DNA of 64,000 nucleotides, taken from contig NC_081844.1 in NCBI RefSeq assembly GCF_963259705.1, positions 12,571,715 through 12,635,714 on the forward strand, in the 5' to 3' direction. Position numbers and translations under genes: made by a program. The notes below the pieces were generated by a model. It was not told the DNA's origin, searched no databases, and saw nothing but the letters and a program-made list of their open reading frames with translations. Source of the DNA: Myotis daubentonii. Its lineage: Eukaryota; Chordata; Mammalia; Chiroptera; Vespertilionidae. Below are positions 42,601-54,304 of the stretch, in pieces (within the stretch, counting starts at the first letter, position 1; every line of letters starts with the position of its first letter).

Positions 42601-44868
42601 ATTTGTTGTTCATGAATTAAATTTTAAAAATATTTTATAAGCTGATAAATGTAAGCATGTTGATATTTTCAATCCTTGTTCTTTTTATCTTCAATGGTCC
42701 CATTTTGGGTTATCCTGTGGTCCTTTTGAAATGACTCTCACAGTCTTTGTTAACTTTCCTGCCACCTTGTTGTGACAGGATGTTCCAGATCTGCCATCAG
42801 CCCCTTCTCCAAGGAGCCCTAGGTCCTTTCAGTGGGAAACAGGAAGTGTCATATACTATATGGTGGTTAAACAGAGCAGCAAAATCTAATAAAAAATCTT
42901 GTCTGGGTTCACTGTGGTCAGAATGAAGTAACTGTTTTACCAGCAGCTCTATAATTAAGTCTTTTGTTTGTGTAGCTCCTTTCACTGAAGTGTTCAAAGT
43001 GATTTTATAGGATTAAATTCATCTTTGGGGCAATTGAGGATGGAAGAAAGCGCTGGAGAGACTATCCCAGTTTATAGTTGAGGAAACAGACCAAATTGTT
43101 GTGACTTGTCCATTCGTTTGTAGAAAACCAGGGGCACGTTTGAGTAGCTTCTTAACCATGAAAACAGGGATGCCCATCTTGTTGCTCAGCCACCCTGGCT
43201 TTAACAACATCAGAAACTTTACCTTTTAAAAATACAGAGGGGATAGGAAGCATTAAGCAATGGGAGGGAAGAGAAATGGAGTTGTTTTCTTTCTCCTCCC
43301 CTTTCTTCCCTTCCCCTCCCTTCTTCTCCTTTCAAAGTCTAGGATTCCTCGATTCCCTAATTTTCTCATTAGATTTTGTGATTCCCTAATTTTTCATCAG
43401 TGAATCATGGACTCTAGGCGTTGAAGAACCTGCATGAACCTTCCAGTCCAGCTCCCACCATCCAGAAAGCACTGTACCAGGGCCAAATCCAGATAAATGG
43501 GCAGCTCTCCTTTTAGAAAGATGCAGCAGAGTGTAGTCCGCTGTGAGCTAAATCAATTTAGAGTAACAAAAGCAAATCCCAAAATAGCAGCTTCAAGTTT
43601 ATGGAAATGAATCCAAGTCTAAGTGCTTGGGGAGAAATCACTGGGCAGAATAAACAGTGCCGGAACCCCTGGGGCCTGTGGGAAGGGGAAGGGCCTTGCA
43701 GACAGAGCTTTGCAGCTGTGGCTCCCTTTCACTCTGGCCCTCACTGAGGACATGGACTAGTTTACATTTGTACTAACTAAGGAATTCATGAGTCCATTAA
43801 TTAGCTTAACAGATCCTCTCGCACTTCAATGTAGGCCACGAAGAAGCATTGTGGAGCCATCTTCCCGAGAGTTCTTTACAACTGTGCAGTATTAGAGCGA
43901 GAATCAGAGGCTCTGGGGTCCAGGCACTGGATATAGGAACTGGGCGCCTCTTGTGTAGCATCCAGGACAGTGTTTCCCTATGTGGTTCCAAGGAGCACTG
44001 GGGTTCCGAGGAAAGCGGTGCTCCCTAGTCAAGAAAGGGAAATAAGACTGTGGTTCCTAAAACGTGTCGTTATGTTAAAGGCTCTGAGAAGTCCTGAAAG
44101 AGATAAATAAGCTGGCCTTTGTTTAAATCTATTTTCTCAAATGTCCTTGGCTGTGGACTTCCCCACCTTTGCCCACAGTATTTACTGTGAACATGAGCAT
44201 ATCACAGAACAATCACTCTAGAAATATTGACAGGGTCTCTTCCTTTTACAGAGGAGCCACATAGGGGCCAGGCAGGTGAGACAATGCAGTCAGGAGTCTC
44301 GGGATGAGTTACTGGCCGGGTGGAAGAGAGGAGAAAGCAGGGTATTTGGAGTGACATACGTCTGTGTTCCAACCTCTGTTTCATAGCTTTCTAACTGTGG
44401 GATCTTGGATGATATTTTTACTTCTTATGAACCTGGAATTTTTTATCTGTAAGATTGTAAGGCAATACAATACTGGTCTCACTAATACTAATACTAACCG
44501 TTACCTGCTAAGTGTATGAGTTGGTGGTTAGATGAGAGAGAGAAAGTCCAGAGTCCAGGCATGAGAACAAGGACCAGATGGGTGCCAGACTAAGGGTGAA
44601 ATGACTGAAGGCTCCTAGTTTGGGCCGAGGGGAGTTGTGGGATTGATTCTGGACTAGAGTCCAGGACAGCGAGCACTACTGTAGAAGGAGGAGGCACCAC
44701 GGCAGGGCAGGGAGGGCTGCTGGCAGTTCCCGGTTAGGAAGCACAACTAGAGGGTGGAGACAGGCCTCACTTTCAGACAGCACAACGCCTCGCCCAAAGG
44801 TTACAAATCAAAACAGCTGGACTGGGGAGGGGGACGGAGTCTAACCCCGCAGTGGCAGATCCTGGTGG
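42601..44868. other. Low-repeat stretch, ~2.3 kb
   Basis: No bat-specific element. Pyrimidine run TTTCTCCTCCCCTTTCTTCC around 43290-43330; hAT-like words CAGTGTTTCCCTATGTGG near 43970 and again TTCCGAGGAAAGCGGTGCTC, too weak to call. Frames of 60-71 codons have no domain. Confidence 0.4.
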
Positions 44869-44883
44869 GAGGCAGTCATTCTT

Positions 44884-45388
<505 letters not shown>

Positions 45389-45997
45389 GGCAGTCATTCT
45401 TTACCTTTGTTCTTTGTTCCTATGATGGTGAAAACTTGAGATGTTTTACAGTGTCCCAGATTAAATAGAATGGTGACTTATGTTTTATTAGTTACGTCAC
45501 ACTTTGAATGGACTCTCATGTTGTCCTCTGCTACGCTCTAGATAAATTACATATAGCCTTTCTGGGTGCTGGGATGTTTTAACCTGGGATGAGGATGGTG
45601 CAGAGTGATTTGCCTTAAAGCAAACCAGTATGCATAGTTACATAGTGGGTTTTTCCTATTCCAAAAGTCCACCTGCTTATCTTGTGCTTGTCCACACACA
45701 CAATAGCTACATCCAGGGTCAGTTCCCTTCCCATTTGCTCCCCCGGCTCCTCTGTGCAAGTTTCTTTGAAAGCACTAAAAAATATGGAAATGATCTGTGT
45801 CTCTCACCCCAACCAGAATGCATTTGCTGAGAGACAAGAACTGAATCCACACATCTGTATCCTCCACCCCCTGCCCACTCCTTAGAGCCAGGGCTTAATA
45901 AAGCAAGTTGAGCGAGTAAACGAATGAATATGATGCTCTGCTCTTTTCCATATTCTCCTTATTTAATCCTGTAGATCATTTTTTTCTATAATCTCAC
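45389..45997. other. Unannotated stretch
   Basis: Weak L2-like ending near 45886-45935 (GAGCCAGGGCTTAATAAAGC...). No gene recognised. Confidence 0.4.
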
Positions 45998-46135
45998 TTT
46001 ATTTTTTTCCAGCTTCTTGAAGATATAATTAACACTTAACAGAGTATACCTTTAAGGTGTATAATGTGATGATTTGATACATGTATATATTGCAAAATGA
46101 TTACCACATAAGACAGTTAACACATAGATCATTGT
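45998..46135 (-). mobile_element. L1 3' UTR fragment, antisense
   Basis: TTTAAGGTGTATAATGTGAT, GATTTGATACATGTATATAT, GCAAAATGATTACCACATAA follow an antisense L1MA/L1MB-type tail. Confidence 0.72.
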
Positions 46136-46663
46136 TGTTTTACAGATGGACTACCATTTCCATTCCACAGACGAAGGGCAGGAGCCAGAATTTGGCATAT
46201 CAGAATGACGTCCTCTCTTACAGCACCAGCTTGGCACCCGTGATGCTCGCTCCAGAGGTGACTATTGCTGCAAACGTCAGTTTCAGAGGCACATTCTCTT
46301 ACATAACCTCAGTGATTATAACTCTGTCGTTTTAGAGCAGATTTCATTTCTAAAATCAGCTCCAAGTCATTTGAAGAAAAGTTTGGTAAAAGGAGGTGAG
46401 TGACTCAACTTGAAGGTGCCATTTCAGGTTCAAAAGAAAGTCTTGGATGACTCAAATCAGAGGTAATCCCAAGGAGAAATTCAAAATATATGGTGAGAAA
46501 TAGCAATGGCAATGGACAGGGCGTAAGGATGTCAGAGGAGAGGACTTGTTGAGATTTGTAAATTCTAGTGCACTTGTTTAAGAGTCTCTTCAAATACAGA
46601 ATCAAACTTTTCAGAGCCAGGTTCAAATAACAAATAAGAGTGATAACTTCAGTCCTTTAAAAT
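46136..46663. other. Unannotated stretch
   Basis: Complex sequence with no recognised family; flanks the LINE insertion at 46672. Confidence 0.4.
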
Positions 46664-46681
46664 GTACTTTCGAGGAGAACC

Positions 46682-46692
46682 AAGATGGCGGC
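46682..46692 (+). promoter_or_regulatory. YY1-like site in the element's 5' UTR
   Basis: AAGATGGCGGC lies about 10 bp from the 5' end, the same placement as the YY1 site that positions transcription start in L1 5' UTRs. Function here is inferred. Confidence 0.7.
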
Positions 46693-46928
46693 ATAGGTTA
46701 ACGCCGGAGTTTGCTGCTTTGAACAACTACTTCAAAAGTGAAACTAAAAGACGGAACGGACATCACCCAGAACCACAGGAACGCTGGCTGAGTGGAAGTC
46801 CTACAACTAGGAGGAAAGAAAAAAGCATACGGACACTCAGAGGAGGCGCAGTGCTGAAGTCAAATTCTGAGGTGCGGAGTGCGCGGAGCGGGCTGGCGGC
46901 GGAGGGCACGGTTGGCGTTTTCACTCGG

Positions 46929-47001
46929 GAGGGAGTCGCAGACTCTGAGCTCCAGATCCGGGCCGGAGGGAGTCGCCGACTCTGAGCTCCAGATCCGGGC
47001 G
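46929..47001 (+). repeat. 37-bp tandem duplication in the 5' UTR
   Basis: Two adjacent copies of GAGGGAGTCG(C)(A/C)GACTCTGAGCT + CCAGATCCGGGC, differing at about one position. L1 promoters often carry such monomer-like repeats; here only two. Confidence 0.88.
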
Positions 47002-47412
47002 AGTCTTTAGGGACCCAGACTCAAACGGGAGAAGCGGGACTGTCTGGCTTTGGTCAGAGCGAGTGCAGCTTTCTCTCCCAGCTTTGCAGCGGGTGCTGGG
47101 ACTCAGAGAGGCAGAGCCCCTGGGGACAGGACTGAGAGCCGCCATAACTGCTCTCTCCGGCCCACCCTGTTGATCCTGTGCGACCCGCCCCGCCCAAGCC
47201 CTGCACAGAGGCATTTGCCGGATAGCCTCAGGCAAAGGCTAGATTAGCACCTCCCTAGAGGACAGAAGTTCTCTCACTGCTGACACAGCTGATTCTCATA
47301 GCCACTTGGCCTGGAGGTCAAACCCTCCCTGGAATTAGCTACAACAATCAAGATTTAACTATAAGACTGCGAACAAAGACCACTAGGGGGTGCACCAAGG
47401 AAGCATAACAAA

Positions 47413-48261
47413 ATGCGGAGACAAAGAAACAGGACAAAATTGTCAATGGAAGATATAGAGTTCAGAACCACACTTTTAAGGTCTCTCAAGAACTGTTTAG
47501 AAGCCGCCGATAAACTTAATGAGATCTACAAGAAAACTAATGAGACCCTCGATGTTATATTGGGGAACCAACTAGAAATTAAGCATACACTGACTGAAAT
47601 AACGAATATTATACAGACTCCCGACAGCAGACCAGAGGAGCGCAAGAATCAAGTCAATGATTTGAAATGCGAAGAAGCAAAAAACACCCAACCGGAAAAG
47701 CAAAATGAAAAAAGAATCCAAAAATGCAAGGATAGTGTAAGGAGCCTCTGGGACAGCTTCAAGTGTACCAACATCAGAATTATAGGGGTGCCAGAAGATG
47801 AGAGAGACCAAGACATTGAAAACCTATTTGAAGAAATAATGACAGAAAACTTCCCCCACCTGGTGAAAGAAATGGACTTACAGGTCCAAGAAGCGCGGAG
47901 AACCCCAAACAAAAGGAATCCAAAGAGGACCACACCAAGACACATCATAATTAAAATGCCAAGAGCAAAAGATAAAGAGAGAATCTTAAAAACAGCAAGA
48001 GAAAGAAACTCAGTTACCTACAAGGGAATACCCATACGACTGTCAGCTGATTTCTCAACAGAAACTTTGCAGGCCAGAAGGGAGTGGCAAGAAATATTCA
48101 AAGTGATGAATACCAAGAACCTACAACCAAGATTACTTTATCCAGCAAAGCTATCATTCAGAATTGAAGGTCAGATAAAGAGCTTCACAGATAAGGAAAA
48201 GCTAAAGGAGTCCATCACCACCAAACCAGGATTATATGAAATGCTGAAAGGTATCCTTTAA
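47413..48261 (+). CDS. LINE-1 ORF1-type RNA-binding protein, 282 aa, intact
   Basis: ORF1p is the trimeric nucleic-acid chaperone that coats L1 RNA in the cytoplasm and is required for LINE retrotransposition. The frame runs from ATG (AAAATGCGGAGACAAAG) to TAA without interruption. Residues about 10-105 are charged, leucine-spaced sequence suited to the coiled coil; 118-205 form the RRM-like domain, including NIRIIGVPEDE (120-130) and the basic RTPNKRNPKRTTPRH (163-177); 206-280 form the C-terminal domain, including LLYPAKLSFRIEGQIKSFTD (241-260). At 282 residues it is shorter than the human protein (338), mainly in the coiled coil. An open frame in an element lacking ORF2 suggests a recent insertion or selection on ORF1p. 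Whether it is expressed cannot be seen. Confidence 0.92.
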   Translation: MRRQRNRTKLSMEDIEFRTTLLRSLKNCLEAADKLNEIYKKTNETLDVILGNQLEIKHTLTEITNIIQTPDSRPEERKNQVNDLKCEEAKNTQPEKQNEKRIQKCKDSVRSLWDSFKCTNIRIIGVPEDERDQDIENLFEEIMTENFPHLVKEMDLQVQEARRTPNKRNPKRTTPRHIIIKMPRAKDKERILKTARERNSVTYKGIPIRLSADFSTETLQARREWQEIFKVMNTKNLQPRLLYPAKLSFRIEGQIKSFTDKEKLKESITTKPGLYEMLKGIL

Positions 48262-48623
48262 GAAGAGGAAGAGGAAGAAAAAGGTAAAGATACAAATTAT
48301 GAACAACAAATATGCATCTATCAACAAGTGAATCTAAGAATCAAGTGAATAAATAATCTGATGAACAGAATGAACTGGTGATTATAATAAAATCAGGGAC
48401 ATAGAAAGGGAATGGACTGACTATTCTTGGGGGGGGAAAGGGGTGTGGGAGATGTGGGAAGAGACTGGACAAAAATCGTGCACCTATGGATGAGGACAGT
48501 GGGTGGGGAGTGAGGGCGGAGGGTGGGGCGGGAACTGGGAGGAGGGGAGATATGGGGGGGAAAAAGAGGAACAAATGTAATAATCCGAACAATAAAGATT
48601 TAATTAAAAAAAAAAGTACTTTC

Positions 48624-49297
48624 TTCTGGGGGTGGGGGTGGGGGTGGGGCCCAGTTCAGGCTCCCACGTTGGTGCCCTTGCAGCCACTGATAACATCATG
48701 GGACCCCCCCACAGAGCCCTTCCTGGCTTTGTTCTGGGTGTCATTGATGTTAAGCAAATGGGGAAGGAAACACAATTCAGAGCTCACAAAGCTAAGGGGA
48801 ACTGATTTTCAAGTTCATGACTTTCAAATCCATGGCACAAAAGTGTATGCATTTTAACTAATGAGGTATGTGAGGATGGAGTTATTGCCCTGTGCTCTCT
48901 TCTTTCCTTTTAATGGGAAATGCCTTTTAATGAATGTTTTTGAAACATATTTTACTGCACGAAGGGACTTGTTCCCATGCATTTTTTTATTTAATGCCTT
49001 CCTACTTGGTGGTGTAAAAAGAATGTGTAAATAGGACCCTGGGAAATCAAAGGTCTCATTAACTGAATCTATTCAATTCAGCAAACATTTATGAAACATT
49101 GTATGTTCCAGGCAGAGTAGCAGGAGGTGGACCGGCTGAGGAGCAAGACATGAGGCACACACTAAAGTAGTTTACAAGATAGAAATAGCATTGGCAAATA
49201 TTCAAATAAATGCCAGAACAAAGTGTTAAAAGACAGGTGCAAAAAAGAGATAGGGAAGTAGGTGGGAGGATGACAGAAGACTTCATTGCATAAGTGA
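48624..49297. other. Unannotated stretch
   Basis: G-rich (GGGGGTGGGGGTGGGGGTGG) at 48630-48650 next to the LINE end; the rest unrecognised. Confidence 0.4.
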
Positions 49298-49314
49298 CAT
49301 TTTAGTTGAATCTT

Positions 49315-49776
49315 TCTTCTATTTATGTATGTATGTATGTATTTATTTTTAATCCTCACCTGAGGACATGTTATTTTAAATATATATTTTTATTGATTTT
49401 TAGAGAGAGGAAGGGAGAGGGAGAGAGAAATATAAGCATCAAGAGAGAGAAACATCAATTGGCTGCTTCTTTCACACCCCCTACTGGGGACTGAACCTGC
49501 AATCCAGGCATGTGTCCTGACTGGGAATCAAACCACTGACTTCTTGGTGCATAGGTCAACGCTCAACAACTGAGCCACACTGGCAGGGCCCAAGGACATG
49601 TTTTTATTGATTTTTAGAGAGAGAGGAAGGGAAAGAGAGAGATAAACATGGACTGACTGCATCCCATTCTGGGCATCAAACCTGCAATATAGGCATGTGC
49701 CCTGACCAGGTATGGAACCTGCAACCTTTTGGTGTAAGGGATCACACTCCAAACAATTGAGCCACCCTGCCAGGGC
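49315..49776 (-). mobile_element. Ves SINE with extra 3' sequence, 17-bp TSD, split
   Basis: TSD CATTTTAGTTGAATCTT is perfect (49298-49314, 49777-49793). SINE body at 49600-49776 (CAATTGAGCCACCCTGCCAGG complement head). Between TSD and SINE tail lie about 50 bp of non-SINE sequence ending (in SINE orientation) in an A-rich (CATA)n run. A second Ves copy is inserted at 49373. Confidence 0.85.
49373..49592 (-). mobile_element. Ves SINE nested beside another Ves
   Basis: Tail complement ATTTTTATTGATTTTTAGAG at left, head complement CAACTGAGCCACACTGGCAGG at right. TSD AGGACATGTT at 49363-49372 and 49593-49602. Same orientation as the host copy. Confidence 0.9.
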
Positions 49777-49793
49777 CATTTTAGTTGAATCTT

Positions 49794-51054
49794 AAAGGAC
49801 AAATAAAATCTTGTCTGAATTGAGAATTGTGGGCAGGATGGGAAATCCAGATGGAAGAAAGAGAATAAGTTAAGATTTGGAAAACGCAGAGGATCCTGGT
49901 GAAATGGTGCTTTTCCCTGACCCTTGGTGTACGGAGGGGGCGGAGCAGAGCATAGTTGCTGAAAAAGAGAGAATGAGAAAGAATGGATGCCTGAACTAGT
50001 CTCTGCTCTCAGGAGATGGGATTCACCTTTCCTTTTTCTCTCAGACCTGATTGATTGCAGGCAGCTGTCCTGCAGAAGTTATATCATAAACTGATTCATA
50101 GTAAGGTGATTTGACAAATAGTCTTACCTCAGTACTCTTCCTATATGTGTATATCTATATGTTAAAAGAAAAAAAACACTTTTAGAAACACAGTGATCTA
50201 GTGGATGGAATTACTCTTTTAGTGGACTTTTATACCTTGAGCAAGGGGTCTATAAGGAATGTGTTTTGGACCAAGGAACATTGTTGGATATAACACATAA
50301 TCACAGTGGGTAGGTGAGCACTGGAGAGGGCCTCTGTCTAGGGCTGTGGCATGTGGGGGATCAGGGACAAGAGGCTGTGGACTAAGGCCTGACGAGGGAT
50401 TGGTGGTTCTACATCTTATCTCAGTATTATCCCCCAGTGAGCATTCATTTTTCCCTGATTCCTTTATTTAGGCGCCAATCTCCCATTTTTATCATATCCC
50501 ATCTGTTTTCCTTTAGCTCCACTTGCTTTTTCCAGATCCAACACCATCGCATATACACCATATGGCATGATGTTATAATTTGGCCAAAATCAGTAAAATG
50601 AAATTAAACTCTTCTTTACATTTTCCTTTCTCTTCCCTTTCCTTCTGTTGCTAGTTAATACACTTTGTGGTTCTGTGGGAGGCTCACACAGCTGGTAGCC
50701 TGTTGAAGGAGCCATAAGATGATGTCAGATGCTACTTCAGAAACAAACACATTGATCCTGCAAAATGCCTGAGCTTGACTGTGTGAGGAAATCCAGCAGA
50801 TACCTGAACAGAGGAGTCCATGTGATCGTGTCATTAGGCATCAAAGCATATCTGTTATACCATGTATGTCCAGTGTCTATCTGCAAGGCATGAAGTATGC
50901 CATTGAAGTGCATTTTCAAAATAATGGCAGTGTATCATGTCAGAGATAAAATGAACACTTTTCTATTTGAATCTTTATAAAACACAGTCACTCTCTTGCC
51001 TTCACTTGTTTTTAGAGTAGTATAGAAAGAATATAAGATCAACCTTCAAGTACA
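49794..51054. other. Unannotated stretch, ~1.3 kb
   Basis: No repeat recognised. 50700-50960 is complex sequence with a 60-codon minus-strand frame of unknown meaning. Confidence 0.4.
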
Positions 51055-51180
51055 TTTTTTCTTTGTTTTAAACAAAAGCAAGTTTACAGAAAAGTTGGAA
51101 ACATCATACAAAGAACTTGTTTTTCCTGAACCATTTGAGAGTTAATTGCTGATGTAATGCCTCCTTATTCCTCTTGATAC
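51055..51180 (-). mobile_element. Possible old L1 3' fragment
   Basis: AAGTTTACAGAAAAGTTGGAAA-CATCATACAAAGAACTTG is reminiscent of L1ME-type tails; weak. Confidence 0.4.
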
Positions 51181-51181
51181 T

Positions 51182-51407
51182 TGTTATATGGTGAATTGTG
51201 TTCCCCTGAAATTCATATGTTGAAATCCTCACTCCTGGGACTTCAGAATGTGACTGAATTTGGAGATAGGGTCTTCAAGGAGGCAATTATGTTAAAATTA
51301 TGCCAATAGGATGTGTCCTAATTCAATATGTCTGGTGTCTTCAGAGGAATCTGTGAAGACACAGGGAGAAGATGGCCATGTGTTAGCCAGGAGAGAGAGG
51401 CCTGGAC
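51182..51407 (+). mobile_element. MLT1-like MaLR LTR, truncated
   Basis: GGTGAATTGTGTTCCCCTGA, AGAATGTGACTGAATTTGGA, GATAGGGTCTTCAAGGAGGC and AGACACAGGGAGAAGATGGC in order; the 3' half is missing. Confidence 0.88.
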
Positions 51408-52304
51408 CATTCTTCCAGCATCCCTGCCATATCTAGGTCTGGTTCTGATGCTTGCGCTGTCTCTCAGAATTGTGTTGTTTGCCCTTTAGCACGTTTCTGA
51501 TTTGGGGTTGAAAGCTGGACATGATGTACTGCAGGAAGCAGGCTTTAGCAGTGTGGTGGTGGGTGTGCACGGGGCCATGGTTCACAGTCCTACGGTTAGG
51601 TCTCAGCCTTCAGTGGGCCTCTCCCCTTAGGTGGCGCAGGATGGCTAGAGGGGGCTGCAGTTGGGGATTTCCCTGCCCCCAGGTCTGTTAGGCTCTGATA
51701 AAACCACAGCAGGTTAGGGTCTGATGAGATAGTTTCTTCTGAATGCAGACCTTGTTAAACAGAATAGAACACTCCTTTCCCTGCTAAAGCAGGGGCGAAT
51801 TTTCCTCTGATCTTCACAGGGAGAACCTGGTAGAGCTCCAGGAGGTAAAACTCACCAACATGGGTGCCCCCTTGCCCCCATGATTCAGCCCCCCTTGAGT
51901 TTTTAACTCTCAGACTTGTCCACTCTGAGCCTCCAGCAATCTGTCAATTACAGTTCAGTTTTCCTTCCCCCAGCGCTGCTGCCTGCAGAGGTTTCTGCCC
52001 TGAAAAGTTGTGATTCGCTGGATCTGTTTGTCAGACTCGTCAATTTGAGGGGAAAGAGATTTGCCCTGGGGCCTCAATTCTCTGATGGATCTAAGAAGAC
52101 TTGCTGATTTTCAGCTCATCCAGTTTTTCACTTGTTAGACAGAATGATGGCTTAAACAACTTACATCTGGACCAGAAATTGGAAGTCTCTGCCTACTGGT
52201 TTTGGATGTTCTAAAATATTTCTCTGCCAGATGATGACCTGTAAGTTAGGTAAACCCCATTCAACCTGGTGGATTAATTTCATGTATGCTTAGTATGCTT
52301 TATG
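51408..52304. other. Unannotated stretch
   Basis: Antisense-LINE-like words (TGATTTGGGGTTGAAAGCTG-GACATGATG) near 51500 are suggestive only. No gene recognised. Confidence 0.35.
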
Positions 52305-52505
52305 TGAGACAGCCTAGACAACATGGGCTTTGGAGTTGGACAGACCTGTTTGGAAATTTGATGCAACTGATGTCTGCCTTTGACATTAAACTTGACTGTG
52401 ACCTATGTGTGATTTTGGATATGTTGCTTAATCTCTTTGAGCCTCAGTTTTCTAATATGTAAAGTGGGAATTGGAGTTTACTCCTTAGAGAATTGCTTAA
52501 CTGTT
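52305..52505 (+). mobile_element. MIR SINE
   Basis: ACATGGGCTTTGGAGTTGGA, TGTGATTTTGGATATGTTGC, TTGAGCCTCAGTTTTCTAAT and GTAAAGTGGGAATT follow the MIR order. Confidence 0.8.
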
Positions 52506-53092
52506 ATTATTTTTATTCCTAATTTAGAAAATAGCAGGTAGGATAGTGAGATGGTTTCTTCCTTCCCCTCCTGTTTCCTTAATTTCTTCTGTGCCCTGCT
52601 ATCCTAGTTTACTGCTAAGAGCAACCATCTTTACTACCTCATTGATCTTCCTGTGAAACCTTCAGTGTCATCCTTGTCTCTATATAAGGATAGAATCTAT
52701 AGGGTTATGTTGTTCCTTCGTGAGTATCAAGGACATCCTGGCATAGGTTTAGATCTGGCTGAAATTTGTAAATTGTTGATGTCTCTGTTTCTGGCCCATT
52801 TTCTTTTCTGAATCACTAGAATAATTTGAAACTCCCTATATGTTCCATTTGTACATTATTAAGTAGCATCTGGATTTTAATGACCATGTTAGTCAGAGAG
52901 CAGAACCTTACTGAGGATGGAATTAGGTTTGGCTGTAGGAATTCCACACATGCTTTCCCCCAAGGCTTGTTAAGTGAAATGCTTAGCTCTCAGAGGTTCT
53001 CATTAGAACATTCTAGGGACAGCCTGATGAGTACATTCAGTTTGTTTCTAGCAACCTTTACTTATGAGATGAGCTAAAAGGGCAACGATTTA
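52506..53092. other. Unannotated stretch
   Basis: AT-rich; an 83-codon frame at 52826-53077 has no recognised domain. Confidence 0.4.
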
Positions 53093-53562
53093 CTTTTTAA
53101 ATTTATTTTTATCATTGAGAGTATTACAGATGCCCCCTATTTCTCCCTTTTTGTCCATTTCCACCTGGCTCCCGCCCCACTCCAGGCCTTCACCGCACTA
53201 CTATCTGTGTCCATGGGCTATGCATTATGCATATAAGTCCTTTGGTTAATCTCTTTCCCCTCCCCCTTCCCTCTGAGATTCCTTAGTCTGTTCCATGTTT
53301 TCATGGCTCTGGTTCTATTTTATTCATCAGTTTATTGTGATCATTAGATTTCACATATAACTGAGATCATGTGATATTTGTCTTTCTCTGACTGGCTTAT
53401 TTCACTTTGCATAATACTCTCCAGGCTCATCCATGCTGTTGCAGATGATGATAAGAGTTCTCTCTGTTTTACAGCTGCATAGTATTCCATGGTATAAATG
53501 TACCACAGCTTTTTTATCCACTCATCTGCTGATAGGCACTTGGACTGTTTCCTGACCTTACC

Positions 53563-53786
53563 TGCCCTCGACGGTTTGGCTCGGTGGATAGAGTGTCGGC
53601 CTGCGGACTCAAGGGTCCCAAGTTCGACTCCGGTCAAGGGCATGTACCTTGGTTGCGGGCACATCCCCAGTGGGGGGTGTGCAGGAGGCAGCTGATCGAT
53701 GTTCTCTCTCATCGATGTTTCTAACTCTCTATCCCTCTCCTTTCCTCTCTGTAAAAATTCAATAAAATGTATTTTTTTTAAAAAAA
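53563..53786 (+). mobile_element. Ves SINE, young subtype
   Basis: CGACGGTTTGGCTCGGTGGA, GTCCCAAGTTCGACTCCGGT, tail AATTCAATAAAATGTATTTT. It lies exactly between the antisense L1 and an inverted L1 copy. Confidence 0.95.
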
Positions 53787-53787
53787 G

Positions 53788-54304
53788 GCTAGCAGCACAA
53801 TTCACCATAGCTAAGATCTGGAAACAGCCTAAGTGCCCATCAGTAGATGAATGGATTAGAAAACTGTGGTACATCTACACGATGGAATACTATGCTGCTC
53901 TAAAAAGGAAGGAACTCTTACCATTTGCAATGTCATGGATGGAACTGGAGAGCATTATGCTAAGTGAAATAAGCCAGTCAATGAAGGAAAAATACCACAT
54001 GATCTCACTCATTCATGGATAATAGAGACCATTATAAACTTTTGAACAATAATAGATACAGAGGCAGAGCTGCCTCAAACAGATTGTCAAACTGCAGCGG
54101 GAAGGCCGGGGAGGGTTGGGGGGCAGGAGGTAGGGGGGTAAGAGATCAACTAAAGGACTTGTATGCATGCATATAAGCATAACCAATGGACATAGGACAC
54201 TGGGGGATAGGGGAGGCTAGGGGACTGTCTAAGACGGGGGGATAAAATGGACACATATGTAATACCCTTTGTAATACTTTAAGCAATAAATAAAAAAAAA
54301 TTAA
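53788..54304 (+). mobile_element. 5'-truncated L1 3' end, sense strand
   Basis: AAGATCTGGAAACAGCCTAA, ATGGAATACTATGCTGCTCT, GATCTCACTCATTCATGGAT, a G-rich tract (54098-54137) and AGCAATAAATAAAAAAAAA. It is an inverted partner of 53093-53559, about 460 bp of overlap. Confidence 0.92.

Larger units (their letters stand above)
46672..48615 (+). mobile_element. HAL1-type element: L1 with ORF1 but no ORF2
   Basis: A complete-looking retroelement of about 1.94 kb: 5' end GAGGAGAACCAAGATGGCGG, a 740-bp GC-rich 5' UTR, an intact 282-codon ORF1 (47413-48261), then within about 150 bp the L1-like 3' UTR (a G-rich tract at 48430-48565, AATAAAGATTTAATT and poly(A)). The word GTACTTTC flanks both ends (46664-46671, 48616-48623) as a short TSD. 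There is no endonuclease/reverse-transcriptase ORF2. This architecture is that of half-L1 (HAL1) elements, which must borrow ORF2p from full L1s. Family membership was not checked by search. Confidence 0.88.

Noticed and set aside
43965..44050. Possible Charlie/MER-type hAT
   Set aside because: Only a short CAGTGTTTCCC-like start and no matching end.
53344..53874. 176-codon minus-strand frame
   Set aside because: It crosses a sense L1 tail, a Ves SINE and an antisense L1 tail, so it is a chimera of repeats.
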